DNA of 37,039 nt from Darksidea phi (Eukaryota; Ascomycota; Dothideomycetes; Pleosporales; Lentitheciaceae): the NCBI GenBank assembly GCA_030770425.1, contig JASJFT010000323.1, positions 1 to 37,039 on the forward strand, in the 5' to 3' direction. This document shows positions 11,013 to 23,254 of the stretch, one piece after another (position 1 is the stretch's first letter; each line of letters opens with the position of its first letter). The translations under genes and the position numbers were made by a program. Under the pieces are notes generated by a model. The model was not told where the DNA came from and did not search any database. It saw only the letters and a list, made by a program, of their open reading frames with translations.

Positions 11013-12874
11013 ATAAGCTCTTTATAAAAGCGTCTATTCTCTAGTACTTTAATCTAGTAAAATCTATAATAGTTATTACTAATACCTCTAAGTTTACTAT
11101 AGTAGCTATCCTATTATAGTTATAAATAATAGTACTCTTAATAGAAAAATACTAGAAACTAGTTATATTCTTTAATTATAAGTTTACTAGGTTATAGATT
11201 TAATAGAATACTTATAATAAAGAGTTATTTACTATTATAAAAACCTTTAGATAGTAGTAATACTATTTTAAGTATACTTTAAATACTATCTATATACTAT
11301 ATAACTATAATAATTTAAGATATTTTATAACTATAAAGGTACTCTTACCTAAATAAGTATACTAGACTAAAGAGTTAGCTTATTTTAACTTTAAGATTAA
11401 ATATAAGCCTAGTATAAAGAATCTAACTAATATACTATTATAATAATCTAATTATACTAAAGACTTTTAACTTAGAGAGAGAAAAGTACTAAGAAATATT
11501 ATACTTCCTATATTTTAAAATAAATTCTAGATATAGGTACTCTAGAAGTCTATAGTTCTATATATTAAAGGTTAAATAGTATATAAACCTAATTTTACTA
11601 ATAAGAATTTATAAGTAATCTATTAGAAATCTAAAAATAGTATAAACTATTCTACTATAGAATTCTCTAGTATAGTATTAATTTTTAATAATATATTATC
11701 TATTAACCTTAATTTATCTATAGGTGGGAATAATAAACCTAAAGAGTAATTAGAAGGCTTAGACCTAGTTTTAATATTTCTTTAATATTATAAAGTATTT
11801 TCTACCTCTATATTATATAAGTCTTTACTAGAAGCTATAAACGACGACTCGCCCTTTAGCTAGAAAACCCTTAGGCTATTATTAGACTATATTTAGAAAG
11901 TATAGGAATATAATATAGTCTATTATAAGAATATATAGTATATATAATAGTCTAAGAGTAGAAAAGAATAAAAGAATATATCTTTATAGATTATAGATCT
12001 AAAAGATATCCTTTAAAGAGTAAAGAAAGTATAAATCCCTAATAATAAAGCTCTTTATTAAGCTATTCTTATAAGGAATTATAATAACCCCCTAAGGGGT
12101 TATTATATAGTAGATAAGACTATTAAACTTTTATAAAGGAAGTACTATTAGTTAAAGCTTTAAGTAGAGGTTAATACGTATATATAAGACTATATAGTAT
12201 ATTAAATAAATAAAGTATAAAGATATAAGCTATAGGGGTTACTAAAACTAATTTCTCTACTATAGAAGCTATAATATAATTACTTTCTAGACTTTATTAC
12301 TAATCTACTAGAATCTAAGAATTCTAAGGGTAATATCTATAATATAATACTAGTACTCGTTAACTACTTTTTAAAACTAGTTTAGTACCTATTTATAATA
12401 AAGAATATTATTATAAGTATATTAGCTAACCTATTATTTATAGAAGTATTTATAAAGATCGGACCCCTATTATTACTAATTTTAGATTAGGGCTCCGTCT
12501 TTATTAGTAAATTCTAGTTAGATATATATTTTTATTTTAATATTAAATAATAAATAAGTATAGCCTTTTATCTATAGATAGATAGTTAAACTAAATACTA
12601 AAATTAGGAGCTTAAAGCGTACCTATAGATATATCTAAACTATTAGTAAAATAACTAGTATTAACTACTCCTAATAGTAGAATATATATATAACTCTAAA
12701 ATTTATTTAAGTTATAATATATATTCTATTAAGATTATAATAGACGTTAAACCTAAGGATTTTAACGATATAGAAGATAAGTATTAACTCCGTTAACTAT
12801 TTAATAACTAGAGTATAGACGAAAAGACTCTAAATATATATTAGAAAGTTATTAACTTTTTAACTAGTTAAATA

Positions 12875-12994
12875 AATTTTAGTACTAGTCTTTAGATATA
12901 TATAGTTTATTATTAAGTAGAAAAACTCCCCTATAATAGTATAGTTGCGTAATACAGCTTTTCCTCGGGGAAAAAAAAAAAAAAAAAAAAAAAA
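12875..12994 (+). mobile_element. Short poly(A) retroposon (120 bp) in the integrase remnant
   Basis: Direct repeats actagttaaata at 12863-12874 and 12995-13006 flank about 95 bp of unrelated sequence ending in ctcgggg plus a run of about 25 A. Long target duplication and A tail are marks of LINE-mediated retroposition. The body (including gttgcgtaatacagc at about 12,942-12,956) shows no similarity to the SINE at 8828-9417 and no clear tRNA arm. It could be a different SINE, a 5'-truncated LINE end or a retroposed cellular RNA. It retains a TpG and a CpA, which are rare in this island. Confidence 0.6.
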
Positions 12995-13560
12995 ACTAGT
13001 TAAATATAATAGTTTTTTAATACTTAGAATATATTAACCTATACTTAAAAAAGCTAGTAATACTAGTATAACTTAAAGAGAACGAGTAAGTACTTTACTA
13101 TTAGTAAAAAGATAATTTTAAAGACTATTAATATTAAGACTAAGTATTCTTTAAAGAAATTAGATATAAAGTACTTAGGACCCTTTATTATTTAAACTAA
13201 ATATAGGAAGCTAAGTTACTAACTTAAGTTATCTCTATTAATATTTTAACTATATCCTATCTTCTATATATCTCTTTTAGAGAAATAAGTAGAATTAAGA
13301 AAAGATTTAAACTTTAAATATAGGTCTATATAGTATTTAGAGCTTAATAATAATAATTAATATAAAGTTAAAGCTATTCTCGTATATAAGATAGTATATA
13401 ATAAGAAACTCTTTCTTATAAAGTAGTTAGATTAGTCGTATAAGAATAGTATATAGAAGCTTAAGGCCTCTTTTAATAATTATAATAAGATTCTTATAGA
13501 ATATTAGATAAATCTAAACGATTAAATATTAGGTTATCTAAAGTAGAAAGCTATTAAAGA

Positions 13561-14667
13561 AGTATTATAAATTTTATAAAGGGATAATAACGCGTATAAG
13601 AAGTCTTAAAGGAATAGACTATATAAATAATATTAATATAAAGGAAGAGCTAAAAGATTTAACTAAAAGATACTTTTAAGACTCTATTTAAGGGATACTA
13701 TATAAGTAAAGTAATTAGTTAAAAAAAGAATACTATCTACTTTAGTAATAAGTTATAACTTAAAGGATTTAGTAAAGCTAGCCTTTATATATTATAGTAA
13801 TAGATAAGCTAACTAATAATAGTAGTATTAGAATTAATAAGCTAGATTTTTAATATAGGTATTTATTCTATTTATATATTCTAATAATTAGAAATCTTAG
13901 TTAAGTATTATATAGTCTATAAATAACCTAAGTAAGCTATATATATTAGGTAAGAAGTTTCTAGAAAAGCTTTATAATACTCTCTTCTAAGAGATAATAA
14001 ATATTATACCTCTACTAATAATATTTCTATTAGAAATATTAGAGTTATAATAGTACTAATAATACTTATAATTAGTAGCCCTAAGGGGTATACTAGTTAA
14101 GAAGTTATACTTAATAAAGTAAACCTTATAAGTAATAGAGGCTATAAAGTTAGTAGATACTAGATAGTTAATACTACCTAGTCTATACTAGAGGAATTAG
14201 TATAAAAAGCTATTAGAAAGATAGTAAAATATATCTAATAGTATTAGAAGTTAAGCTTATACGTTATAGCTATAGCCTAGTATAATTCTACCTTACTACT
14301 AGTATTCTTAATTAGACGCTTCTACTTAGCCTTATACTAGTTTTAACTAGTATTAATATTAAAAGTATAGAATTATATATTCTACTAAATCTTCTTAAGT
14401 ATATTAGAATTTATATTCTTATTATTATAAGTAGCTTAGACGTTATAATACTAGGTATACTTAATAGTAAAGGTAAGAAGATTAAAGTAGTAGTAGAAAG
14501 TAGACTTAATCTATATAAATTATTAGTAAAACTATATTAGTAGGAAGAGAGGAAGACTAGTATATACTATTAAGTAGGTTTAATAATAAGCTTTATACCT
14601 ATTATAGATAGTATAGATATTAATCTTCTAGTACTAGTCGCTTAAAGTAATCTAATAGAGTTTAGTT
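13561..14667. other. Unassigned 3' region of family A copy 2, left part
   Basis: This lies between the chromodomain of family A and the family B array. It is RIPped, with no recognised domain, no LTR boundary and no similarity to other parts of the window. If RIP stops (TAG, TAA from TGG, CAG or CAA) are read through, the frame continuing from the chromodomain stays readable for several hundred codons and is rich in Thr, Ser, Ile and Gln-type codons, so a C-terminal extension or extra ORF is possible. An unrecognised insertion is the alternative. Confidence 0.35.
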
Positions 14668-14672
14668 ATATT

Positions 14673-14940
14673 TATAAGATCCTAGGACTAAGTATAATTA
14701 ACTAGGAGTTATAATAGCTAAGGTAACCTTCTAATTAACTAATAGTAGAATCGGTATATTAAAGCTATTCTAAGATATCGCTATAAGGGTATAAGAATAG
14801 AGGGTTCTTATACCTAAATAGGGCTTAGCGCGTTAAATAAACTAACTAACTATTAGACTAATCCTCGGGATTACCTAATCTACTAACTAAAATAGAAAAT
14901 AAGTAAAATAACTAGGTTATCTAGAAAACGGGCCGTAATA
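14673..14940 (-). repeat. Family B LTR-a (268 bp)
   Basis: Reading leftward it starts tattacggcccg and ends gatcttata, the RIP form of TGTTAC...TTACA. It is the outermost left LTR and is preceded by the target duplicate atatt (14668-14672). Confidence 0.85.
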
Positions 14941-15301
14941 TTATCTTTCTTCTAGAATAAGGCCTTATTCTTAAGGGCCTAGTAAACGAATAATCGAGAA
15001 AAAATACTTTTAGGGGGGAGAAGGGGGAGAAGGTAAAGAGGGTAGGTAGATACCTATATCTATTACTCCCTACTCGTAAAATAATTTAACTAATACCCTC
15101 TAGATTATTCTTAGAGTATATTAATATTATATAGCCCTATATATATCTACTTATTTTACTATATAAATTATTATCTAAAAAATATTTTTTTAATATATAT
15201 ATTATATAATACGCTCGACGTATCTAAAGAATATTATAGAATATATAAGAGGATATTAGTAACTTAATTTTCTATATTACCTAGAAGTTATATACGTATA
15301 G
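14941..15301 (-). repeat. Segment X, copy 1 (361 bp)
   Basis: This non-coding segment lies between LTR-a and LTR-b and is repeated at 15570-15931. It has a purine/G-rich stretch (about 15,012-15,050) and ends atacgtatag. It is absent beside LTR-c and LTR-d. It may be an extra 3' untranslated part of one family B variant, duplicated together with the LTR. Confidence 0.7.
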
Positions 15302-15569
15302 TATAAGACCCTTAAACTAAGTATAATTAACTAGGAGTTATAATAGCTAAGGTAGCCTTCTAATTAATTAATAGTAGAATCGGTATATTAAAGCTATTCT
15401 AAGATAGCGCTATAAGAGTATAAGAATAAGGGGTTCTTATACCCGAATAGGGCTTAGCGTACTAAATAAACTAATTAACTATTAGGCTAATCCTCGGGAT
15501 TACCTAATCTACTAACTAAAATAGAAAATAAATAAAATAACTAGGTTACCTAGGGAACGGGCCGTAATA
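15302..15569 (-). repeat. Family B LTR-b (268 bp)
   Basis: Same length and ends as LTR-a, differing by transitions. It would be the 3' LTR of internal region 1, separated from it by segment X. Confidence 0.85.
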
Positions 15570-15931
15570 TTATCTTTCTTTCGGAATAAGGCCTTATCCT
15601 TAAGGGCCTAGTAAACGAATAATTAAGAAAAAATACTTTTAGGGGGGGAAAAGAGAGGAAGAATAAGAAGAATAGATAGGTACCTATATCTATTACTTCT
15701 TACTCGAAAAATAGTTTAACTAATACTCTCTAGATTATTCTTAGAGTATATAAACGTTATATAGTCCTATATATATCTACTCGTTTTATTATATAAATTA
15801 TCGTCTAAAAAATATTTTTCTAATATATATACTACGTAATATACTCGACGTATCTAAAGGGTATTATAGAATATATAAGAGAATATTAGTAACTTAGTTT
15901 TCTATATTATCTAGGAGTTATATACGTATAG
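15570..15931 (-). repeat. Segment X, copy 2 (362 bp)
   Basis: It is a near copy of 14941-15301, with the same G-rich stretch and the same atacgtatag end, placed between LTR-b and the 3' end of internal region 1. In internal region 2 the equivalent junction (23,254/23,255) joins the LTR directly to tatag without this segment. Confidence 0.7.
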
Positions 15932-18900
15932 CTCTATTAAAGAACGAGGTTTACTTCTTTTATATTCCTACCTATAGTAAAGCGAGACTATAGGGGGGTA
16001 CTCTAAGCTTAGAGGTAATTACTATAGATTCTAGATATTATACTACCTATTTTAGTAGGTTATAAAGAAGAGGTATCTTAAGCTTAGGGGTAATTACTAT
16101 AAGTTCTAGGCTATATACTACCCGTTTTAGTAGATTATAAAAGAAAGGTACTCTAAGCCTAGGGGTAATTATCGTAAGTTCTAGACTATATACTATCTAT
16201 TTTAGTAGACTATAAAAGAAAGGTATTCTAAGCCTAGGGGTAATTATCTTAAGTTCTAGATAATTATACTACCTATTTCGGTAGACTATAAAGGACGGGG
16301 GTCTATACTTAGTATTAGCGATTTTTCTAGATTTCTATTTTAACTAGTACCTCGTCTTCTAACTAGAGGCTAAGGAACTTATCTTATAATATAGCTTCTA
16401 GTTACTAAACTAGCTATTTAGGTAGATCTAGCTTATTAGAGTACTTATTATAGAACTCTTTTACTTTTTAGACTATATTTATAAAATTACTTATTAGGTA
16501 ATAAGTTAGGTCCGGGTTATAGCCTATCTATTCTATTTAATAGTAGAGTTTACTATAAACGATTCGGCTATTAAGAATATAGACTACTAGCTATTTAGAA
16601 TACCTATTTACTTCTATAGTTAGTTCTTTAGGAAGTACTTAACTAGATAATAGATCTTATATAGCTTTATATAATTTATCTATATAGAAAATATTATATA
16701 TCTTTATATAAGAGGGTAACTAGACTATATAGGAGCTATATCTTTAGCTAATAATAAAATAAGATTCGTATATTTACTAGTCTAATTTTAGACTTAGTCT
16801 TAAGGTAGTAAATCTCTTAGATATAATATAGACTTAATCTCCTATATTAAAATCTAGGGGGTAGTATTTTTTATTAGCTTATTAATTCTAGACTTTTTAA
16901 ACTATTATAATATTAGCTTAGATATAGTCGCGAACCTATTAGACTATATTAGCTTAGATTTTTATAAACTCTTAGACTATCTACGTAGTTATATCGTCTA
17001 GTAATTTAGAGGATTTATAAATATATTCTTACTAATCCTAATAGTAATAAGTCTTATAGCCGAATTCGATCTTAAATAGAAAAAATTCTATTATATTATA
17101 CGAAAGAATTATCTAAACCTAGTCTATACTAGATAAGAGATTAGACTAGTTATTCTAATAGAAGTTTATAAAGGAGCGTAATTATTAGTCTAGCTATTAA
17201 TTAAAAACTTCTATATTATTATTAGTCTATAGGTAATAAGCTATAGATAATAACTAGCTAATTTTAGTAAGTTTATATAATTCTTTTATAAAGCCTAATA
17301 TAAACTATAGACCTCGGTCTAAGACTATAATATATAAGGGATTAAAGACTTACTATATATACGTATAGTAGAAAGTAGCTATATCTTTAGTAGTAGTAGT
17401 CTTAAAGTAAAGTAATAAAAAAGTATATTTTAATAATCTATATATTATTATAAATATATTATTATATTCCTTATAGTCCTTTAAAAAGCTTTTAAAGTCT
17501 ATAGAAATATTTTTCTATATTCTCTTAGATATAGGGAGTAGTTTAAAAAGATCTAGAATCTTATCTTAAGACTTATAACTTTATTAGTACTACTTATAGT
17601 TTCTTATATAATATTTTATATTCTTATTTATTATACTCTAGTAGTATAGATTTTTTAGAAATCTAATAGTTTTCTTTATATTTAAGTAAGTAGTAATCTA
17701 TATAGTATATACTATTTAGATAAGATAGGTCTTAAGAAACCCTACTTTAAATACTACTAACTTCTCTTTTCGAAGAAAAAGTCTAGATAGGGTTAGAAAT
17801 AAGTACTTATATTCTTAATAGACTAATTCTTACTCTAGTTCGAGTATAATATATATATAATTTTTATAAAGTATATAATTAAGAAGTAAATAGAGATAAG
17901 CTTTAGTTTTATACTCGAGATTCTAGATATTAGTAGTAGTTATTAAGATAGTTATTATAGTAAAGATCTATCTAAAGAGAATAAAGACGCGAGTCCTAAT
18001 AACTTTATCTTTTTCTTTTTAAGTTTTTAACTTCTTTTATTTCTAAGAGAGGGTATTTATAATAATATTAATAGTCTTAAAGTAATAATAAATAGTATAG
18101 TAGTAGTCTATAAGCTTCTCGGTCTAGCGAGTCTATTATAGGGTTAGTTCGTACTTAGTCGAGAAATACTCTAGTACCTAGTAATTAGTAATAACTTAAA
18201 AGGGTTTATTTAGTTATAATTTTATAAGCTAAGTTCTCTATTTATTTAAATCTCTTATAACTATAAGTATCTCTTTATTATAAATCTTATAGTTTATTTC
18301 TATAGACTTTATTATCTTTATAAAGTAGACTATAGGTTACTAGATTCTATTATCTTAAAGCTATATAAAGGTATCTACTAGAATACTATCGCTTACGTTA
18401 GTTTCTATATAGATTCTATAATAGGGCGAGTAATATCTTATAATAATATCTAAATATAATAATATCTTACTTTTCTTAAATATAACTCGCTCTTTAAACT
18501 TAAAGGTATAGAATTTTCCCTTTTATAGTAGTTAGATAAGTAGGTAGACTATATAATTATAGTCTTTTAGCTACTTATAGTAGTAGTTATAAAAGTCTAG
18601 GTAAACTTATAGTTCTTTTAAAGTTATAGATTTCTTCTAGTCTTTAATAACTATTATCTTATTAGGGTCTATACGAATCTCTTTAATACTAATAATAAAA
18701 TTTAAAAACTTTACTTTAGTAACTATAAACTTACTCTTTTTAATATTAACCTATAGTCTAGTCTTTTTAAGCTTATCTAGGATTTTACTTATATATTTCT
18801 TATACTTAAGGAGGTCTTCTAAGTAGATTAAGATATTATTTATATAAATAGTATAAATCTTATTAATTTTATTCTTAAGTACTTAATTAATATAGTACTA

Positions 18901-21900
18901 AAAGGTTACTAGTCTATTATATAGTTTAAAAAGTAGAATATAATATTTATAATTTCTATATTATATTTTAAAAGTCGTAAAATCTTCTATATTAGAATCT
19001 AGTCTAATATAATAGAAGACTTAACGTATATCTAGCTTAGTAAAGACTTTTACTTTAAAAAGTTATATTAGTATCTTCTTAATTAAGAAGATAGTTATAA
19101 TATCTTTCTTTATAACTATATTAATTTTTTAGTAATTAATATAAAACCTCTACCCCTTTTCTAGCTTCTTAGTAAATAGAATAGGTAAGATAAAGTTAGC
19201 GTCGCTAGTTATAATAAAGTCCTTTTTTAGATACTCTTCTAAGTAAGCTTTTAGTAGCTTTAAATATTTAAGAGATATATTATAGAGTAAACTTATACTA
19301 AGCTTACTTATATTATTCTTAAGAATAATTTTATAGTCGATATTCTTCCTTCTAGAGAATAACTTATCTAAGTTAACCTTAGAGAAGTAATCTAAAGTAG
19401 CTTTTATATAATCTTTATAAGAAAGCTTTTCTACTATTATATCTTATATATTCTATTCTACTAAGTCTTCTACTAAGTCTTTCGACTATCTATCTCTAAT
19501 TAATAAGTTAATTTTATATAAGCTAGTAGCTTTTAGTATAACTTCTTTCTTATCTACGAGCTTCTATATCTTAAAAGGCTTAAGAAAATATACGTTAAAT
19601 TTATTACTAGTAGTCTATTCTAGTAGGTCGTTAAGAATAAATATTACTTTCTTTTTCTTTCTATTATTTTTTTAACGACCTCGTTAGTTTTTTTTAGATT
19701 TAGTACCCTTTAAATTATTATTAATATTACTATTTATATTCTTCTATATTTTCTTAGAAGTAGCTTACTAGTTCTTTATTATTTATAGTAGGGCTTTAGT
19801 AGACTTATAGGCCTTCTCCTAGAGAATTATAAGAGCTTTAATAGGAATCTTTAAACTAAGTATTAAATTCTTTTTAAGTAAGTAGATCTTCTTCTATACT
19901 TTAATCTATTAATTAATTAGATTATTACGGTATAAAGTATTATTCTAGTATTCTAGCTTTAGTTTTAAATCTAGCTTTTCTATAGTAATTAGGTTATATT
20001 TTATTCGCTTTAGAGTATTATTTAGCTAGTATAAAGTCTAGTTATAATAGTTAATTAAGGACTAAATTTACTTAAAGAATTTTCTTTTAAATATTATATT
20101 ATAGTACCTAAGCTTATAGAAGAAAAACTAGATAAATATATTCTTTTTCTAAATTAATAGATTAGCTTAGATAGCTATATCGACTAAATAATCGTATTTT
20201 CTATTAAATCTATTAAAAAGGATTAGTTTCTTTAGCCGATAGAAGATGGGCTTTAGCTTTTTCTTTACTATCTTTAAATATTTAGAGTAGATTAGTAAGT
20301 ATATACTAGTATTACTATCTACTAATCCTCTTAGTTATATAGCTAGGCTATTTACTATAAGTTAAATAGAAAGTATAAATAATTTTAAATTAATAAGTTA
20401 TAGTATTTTAATAAGTTATTAATAATTAAGGAGTTTAATTACTTTTATATAGGCCGCTAGAAAGAAGTCCTCCTTTAATAGTTTTTATTTTTTAATACTA
20501 TAGAGAAGATATTAGAGTTATACTCTAAACTACTTTTCTCTTTATATAAGAAGTCTAAATAAGCTTCTTTCTCGAGATTATTAAGAAAGATAGTATTAAC
20601 TTCTATCTTTATAATATTTTATATTATTTTATATATAATATAGTTAGAGTAACTTTATTATTTATTTCTCTTTCTATAATTAAAGTAATAGTTTTATTTC
20701 TTATACTTCTTAAAGGAGTAGTTATAAAGCTTAAAGGTATTCTTAAAGTAAATAAACTTCTTTTTTAACTTATTAAAGAAAGGTTTATTTATAGTCGGCT
20801 ACTTTCTCTTAGAAATAGTTAATTAGTTATCTTAGACGAGTTAGATCTTTTAGTACTAGTTATTCTTAAGTAGTACCCTATTAGTTAAAGTCGTATATTT
20901 ATAGAGCTTATTAAAAATAAAATTACTATTATTAAATAAATTTATCTTATTTTTTAACTTAAAGTAAAGCTTATCTATAAATTCTTTATTCTACTAGTAA
21001 TAAGATAGATAGACCTCTATTATTAGATACTTAAAATTCTTAATAAAGTTACTAACTTTACTAAATACGTTTATACATAATTAATAAAATTTAACTTTTA
21101 TCTTTTTCTTTATATAGAAATCTTTATAGTATTTTTTAATATATTTTAATAAGTTTATATTAGATATAAAGTCTACTTCTTCTTCTTTAGAGTTTAGCTA
21201 TATCTAAATATAGTCTTTTACTAGACCTACTAGTTAGGATATAATATAGACTTAATAGATCTTAGCTATTTACTAAAGGATTTCTTATATATACTAGTTC
21301 TTATTAATAATAAGTTTCTATTCTATATTATAAAGTTAGTTCTTTAACTTAGACTCTCTATTATTCTTAAATAAGACGAGGTTAAAATAGAATATAATCT
21401 TTTAAAAGCTAGAGATTTATAAGGAATTATTTTAGTAGTTTTCTATAATATTCTTCTTCTAAATAAGAATCTATATTCTATTATTTAAGATAATAGTTAT
21501 AAATTCTAATAAGACTAATAAGGGTCTTATAGGGTAGATACTAAGATAGGAAGTAAAAGTATTTTTTATTTTCTCTATAGTAAAGAGTAGTACGTCTAAT
21601 TTTAATAGATACTTATAGTAGTTCTTATTAGATAGAAAAGTTCATATTAAATTAGAGAATATAATTAGTTTAGTAGTTAGCTCTTTTTATAAAAAGTTTA
21701 ACTAGAAGATTAGATACTAAACTAAATTCTACTAGAACCTTCCTAGGAGTCTAGAGGTTTAAAGAAGGGTATAATAAATAAGAGGAATTCTTTAAGAGCT
21801 AATATTTAGGCTATTTAGCTATATTATTATAGAGGGGAGTCTTATTTCTTTTCTATCTTATCTACTATTAGGGTTATATTATAATAGTAAAGTCTTAAGA

Positions 21901-22986
21901 GTAGACTTAGAATTATACTAAGAGAGAATTATAAGTCTAATCTTAGTATAAATAACTATAGAGAAGGATTACTTAAAGTCTTCCTCTAAATTTTACTACT
22001 TACTTATAGTTTTCTAAGCTTATTAGAGCTCTTCTTATAGCTTTTTAACTTACCTTTTATAGTTATTCCTTTTCTTAACTAATTAGTTAAACTTATTAAC
22101 TATAGTATTTATAAAGGTATTTTTATTAACTATATTTACTTCTATAGTATATACTAGTCTTTTAGCTATAATAAGATAAAGACTATTATCTATTAGGGTA
22201 TTAGTAATTAGGTTAGATTCCTCCTAGATAGTTAGTATATCTTAGATTATATTATAGTCTAGGAGTTCTTTCTATTCTTTAATATTTATTAAATAAGGGA
22301 TTTAGGGTCTATTTTCTTCTTAGAGTAATTTAACCCTCTTAACGTACTTATTAATCTTCTTCTTAAGACTATCTTTACTTATACTCTTCTCTTAAGAGAA
22401 GAAGATAGTTTTAAGGGTTTAAGGGTTAATATATATATTTTTATTAATAAATATCTCTAAGGAGGTTAGTTTATAGGTCTTAATTAGTTTTTACTAGTAT
22501 ACTTTCTTTTTAGAAGAAGGTATCTTACTTTTAGTCTAGCTCTAAGACCTAGTCTAAGCTTATATACTTTTTATTCTATTTAAGACTTAGCTTAGGGTCT
22601 TACTCTTTTTTTTATCTTTCTTCTATAGGGAGAGCTTATAGAAGGGTAGTTTATTTAATAGAATAGACTTCGAAGGGTCTACCTAGCCTAGGGAATCTAC
22701 TATCTTATTATTATACTAATTTAGTAATTTAGTTAATTATATAAAGATAAGTTTATTATAGAGTTTAGGATATAGATTTAACCCTATATAATACTTTTAT
22801 AAGTCCCTTCTCTTTAAAGAAGATACTAGATACTCTAGTAATATCGGGGCTTAAAGTAGTTAGTTTTAAGACTTATCTAAGAAAGTACTATATACTACCT
22901 ACCCTAAGTACTATAGACCTCTAGGAATTTTAGGGGGTTAATATTTAGCTATTATCTCTAGTCGAAAATTAGAGATCTTAGGATAA
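15932..22986 (-). pseudogene. Family B internal region 1: gag-pol with chromodomain, RIP-inactivated
   Basis: Read leftward from 22,986 the region holds an unreadable gag/protease part (about 22,950-19,330), reverse transcriptase (about 19,330-18,560, with LPILFTKKLEKG at about 19,180-19,145 and YINNILIY at about 18,852-18,817, formerly YIDD), RNase H (about 18,480-18,040), integrase (about 18,000-16,650) and a chromodomain with tail (about 16,560-16,330, RYNPDLTYYLISNF-like). The 3' non-coding part has a 75-bp tandem repeat. The chromodomain and the order RT, RNase H, IN place it in the chromoviruses. It is about 83 per cent or more alike internal region 2 by eye, differing mainly by transitions. 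No frame is open. Confidence 0.8.
15997..16297 (-). repeat. 75-bp tandem repeat, 4 units, in family B region 1
   Basis: Units start at about 15,997, 16,072, 16,147 and 16,222, each opening ggta(c/t)tctaagc and containing ctaggggtaatta and tactaccta-ttttagtag. It lies just inside the 3' end of the element, downstream of the chromodomain in the element's direction. The same array is present in region 2. Confidence 0.85.
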
Positions 22987-23254
22987 TATAAGACCCTTAG
23001 ACTAAGTATAATTAACTAGGAGTTATAATAACTAAGGTAGCCTTCTAATTAACTAATAGTAGAATTAGTATATTAAAGCTATTCTAAGATAGTACTATAA
23101 GGATATAAGAATAAGGGGTTCTTATACCCGAATAGAGCTTAGTATACTAAATAAGCTAACTAACTATTAGACTAATCCTCGGGATTACCTAATCTACTAA
23201 TCGAAATAGAAAATAAGTAAAATAACTAGATTATCTAAGAAACAGGCTATAATA
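22987..23254 (-). repeat. Family B LTR-c (268 bp), shared by both internal regions
   Basis: It matches LTR-a, -b and -d in length and ends. It serves as 3' LTR of internal region 2 and 5' LTR of internal region 1. No target duplicate is present at either edge, which supports recombination rather than two separate insertions. A CpA survives at 23,243 (aaacagg). Confidence 0.85.

Larger units (their letters stand above)
9427..13545 (+). pseudogene. Family A copy 2 pol: RT, RNase H, integrase, chromodomain (interrupted)
   Basis: Domains can be read through RIP stops. Reverse transcriptase (about 9440-10,290) shows NYRGLNKI (about 9630-9650) and YLDNILIYS (9914-9943), the remnant of YLDD with D changed to N. 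RNase H (about 11,020-11,400) shows TNTSKF and TYNKELFTI. Integrase starts with the H2C2 zinc-binding region (about 12,060-12,150, PLRGHYRVDKT) and continues through a DDE core (about 12,240-12,830). A chromodomain (about 13,365-13,530, VYNKKLFLIK...LDYSYKN) closes it, marking the element as a chromovirus that would target heterochromatin. The TRIM at 10391-11012 splits RT from RNase H, and a short retroposon at 12875-12994 splits the integrase C-terminal part. No reading frame survives. Confidence 0.8.

Noticed and set aside
14941..15931. A 629-bp LTR for family B (segment X plus 268 bp)
   Set aside because: LTR-c and LTR-d both stop at the same 268-bp boundary, and the target duplicate atatt abuts that boundary at both array ends.
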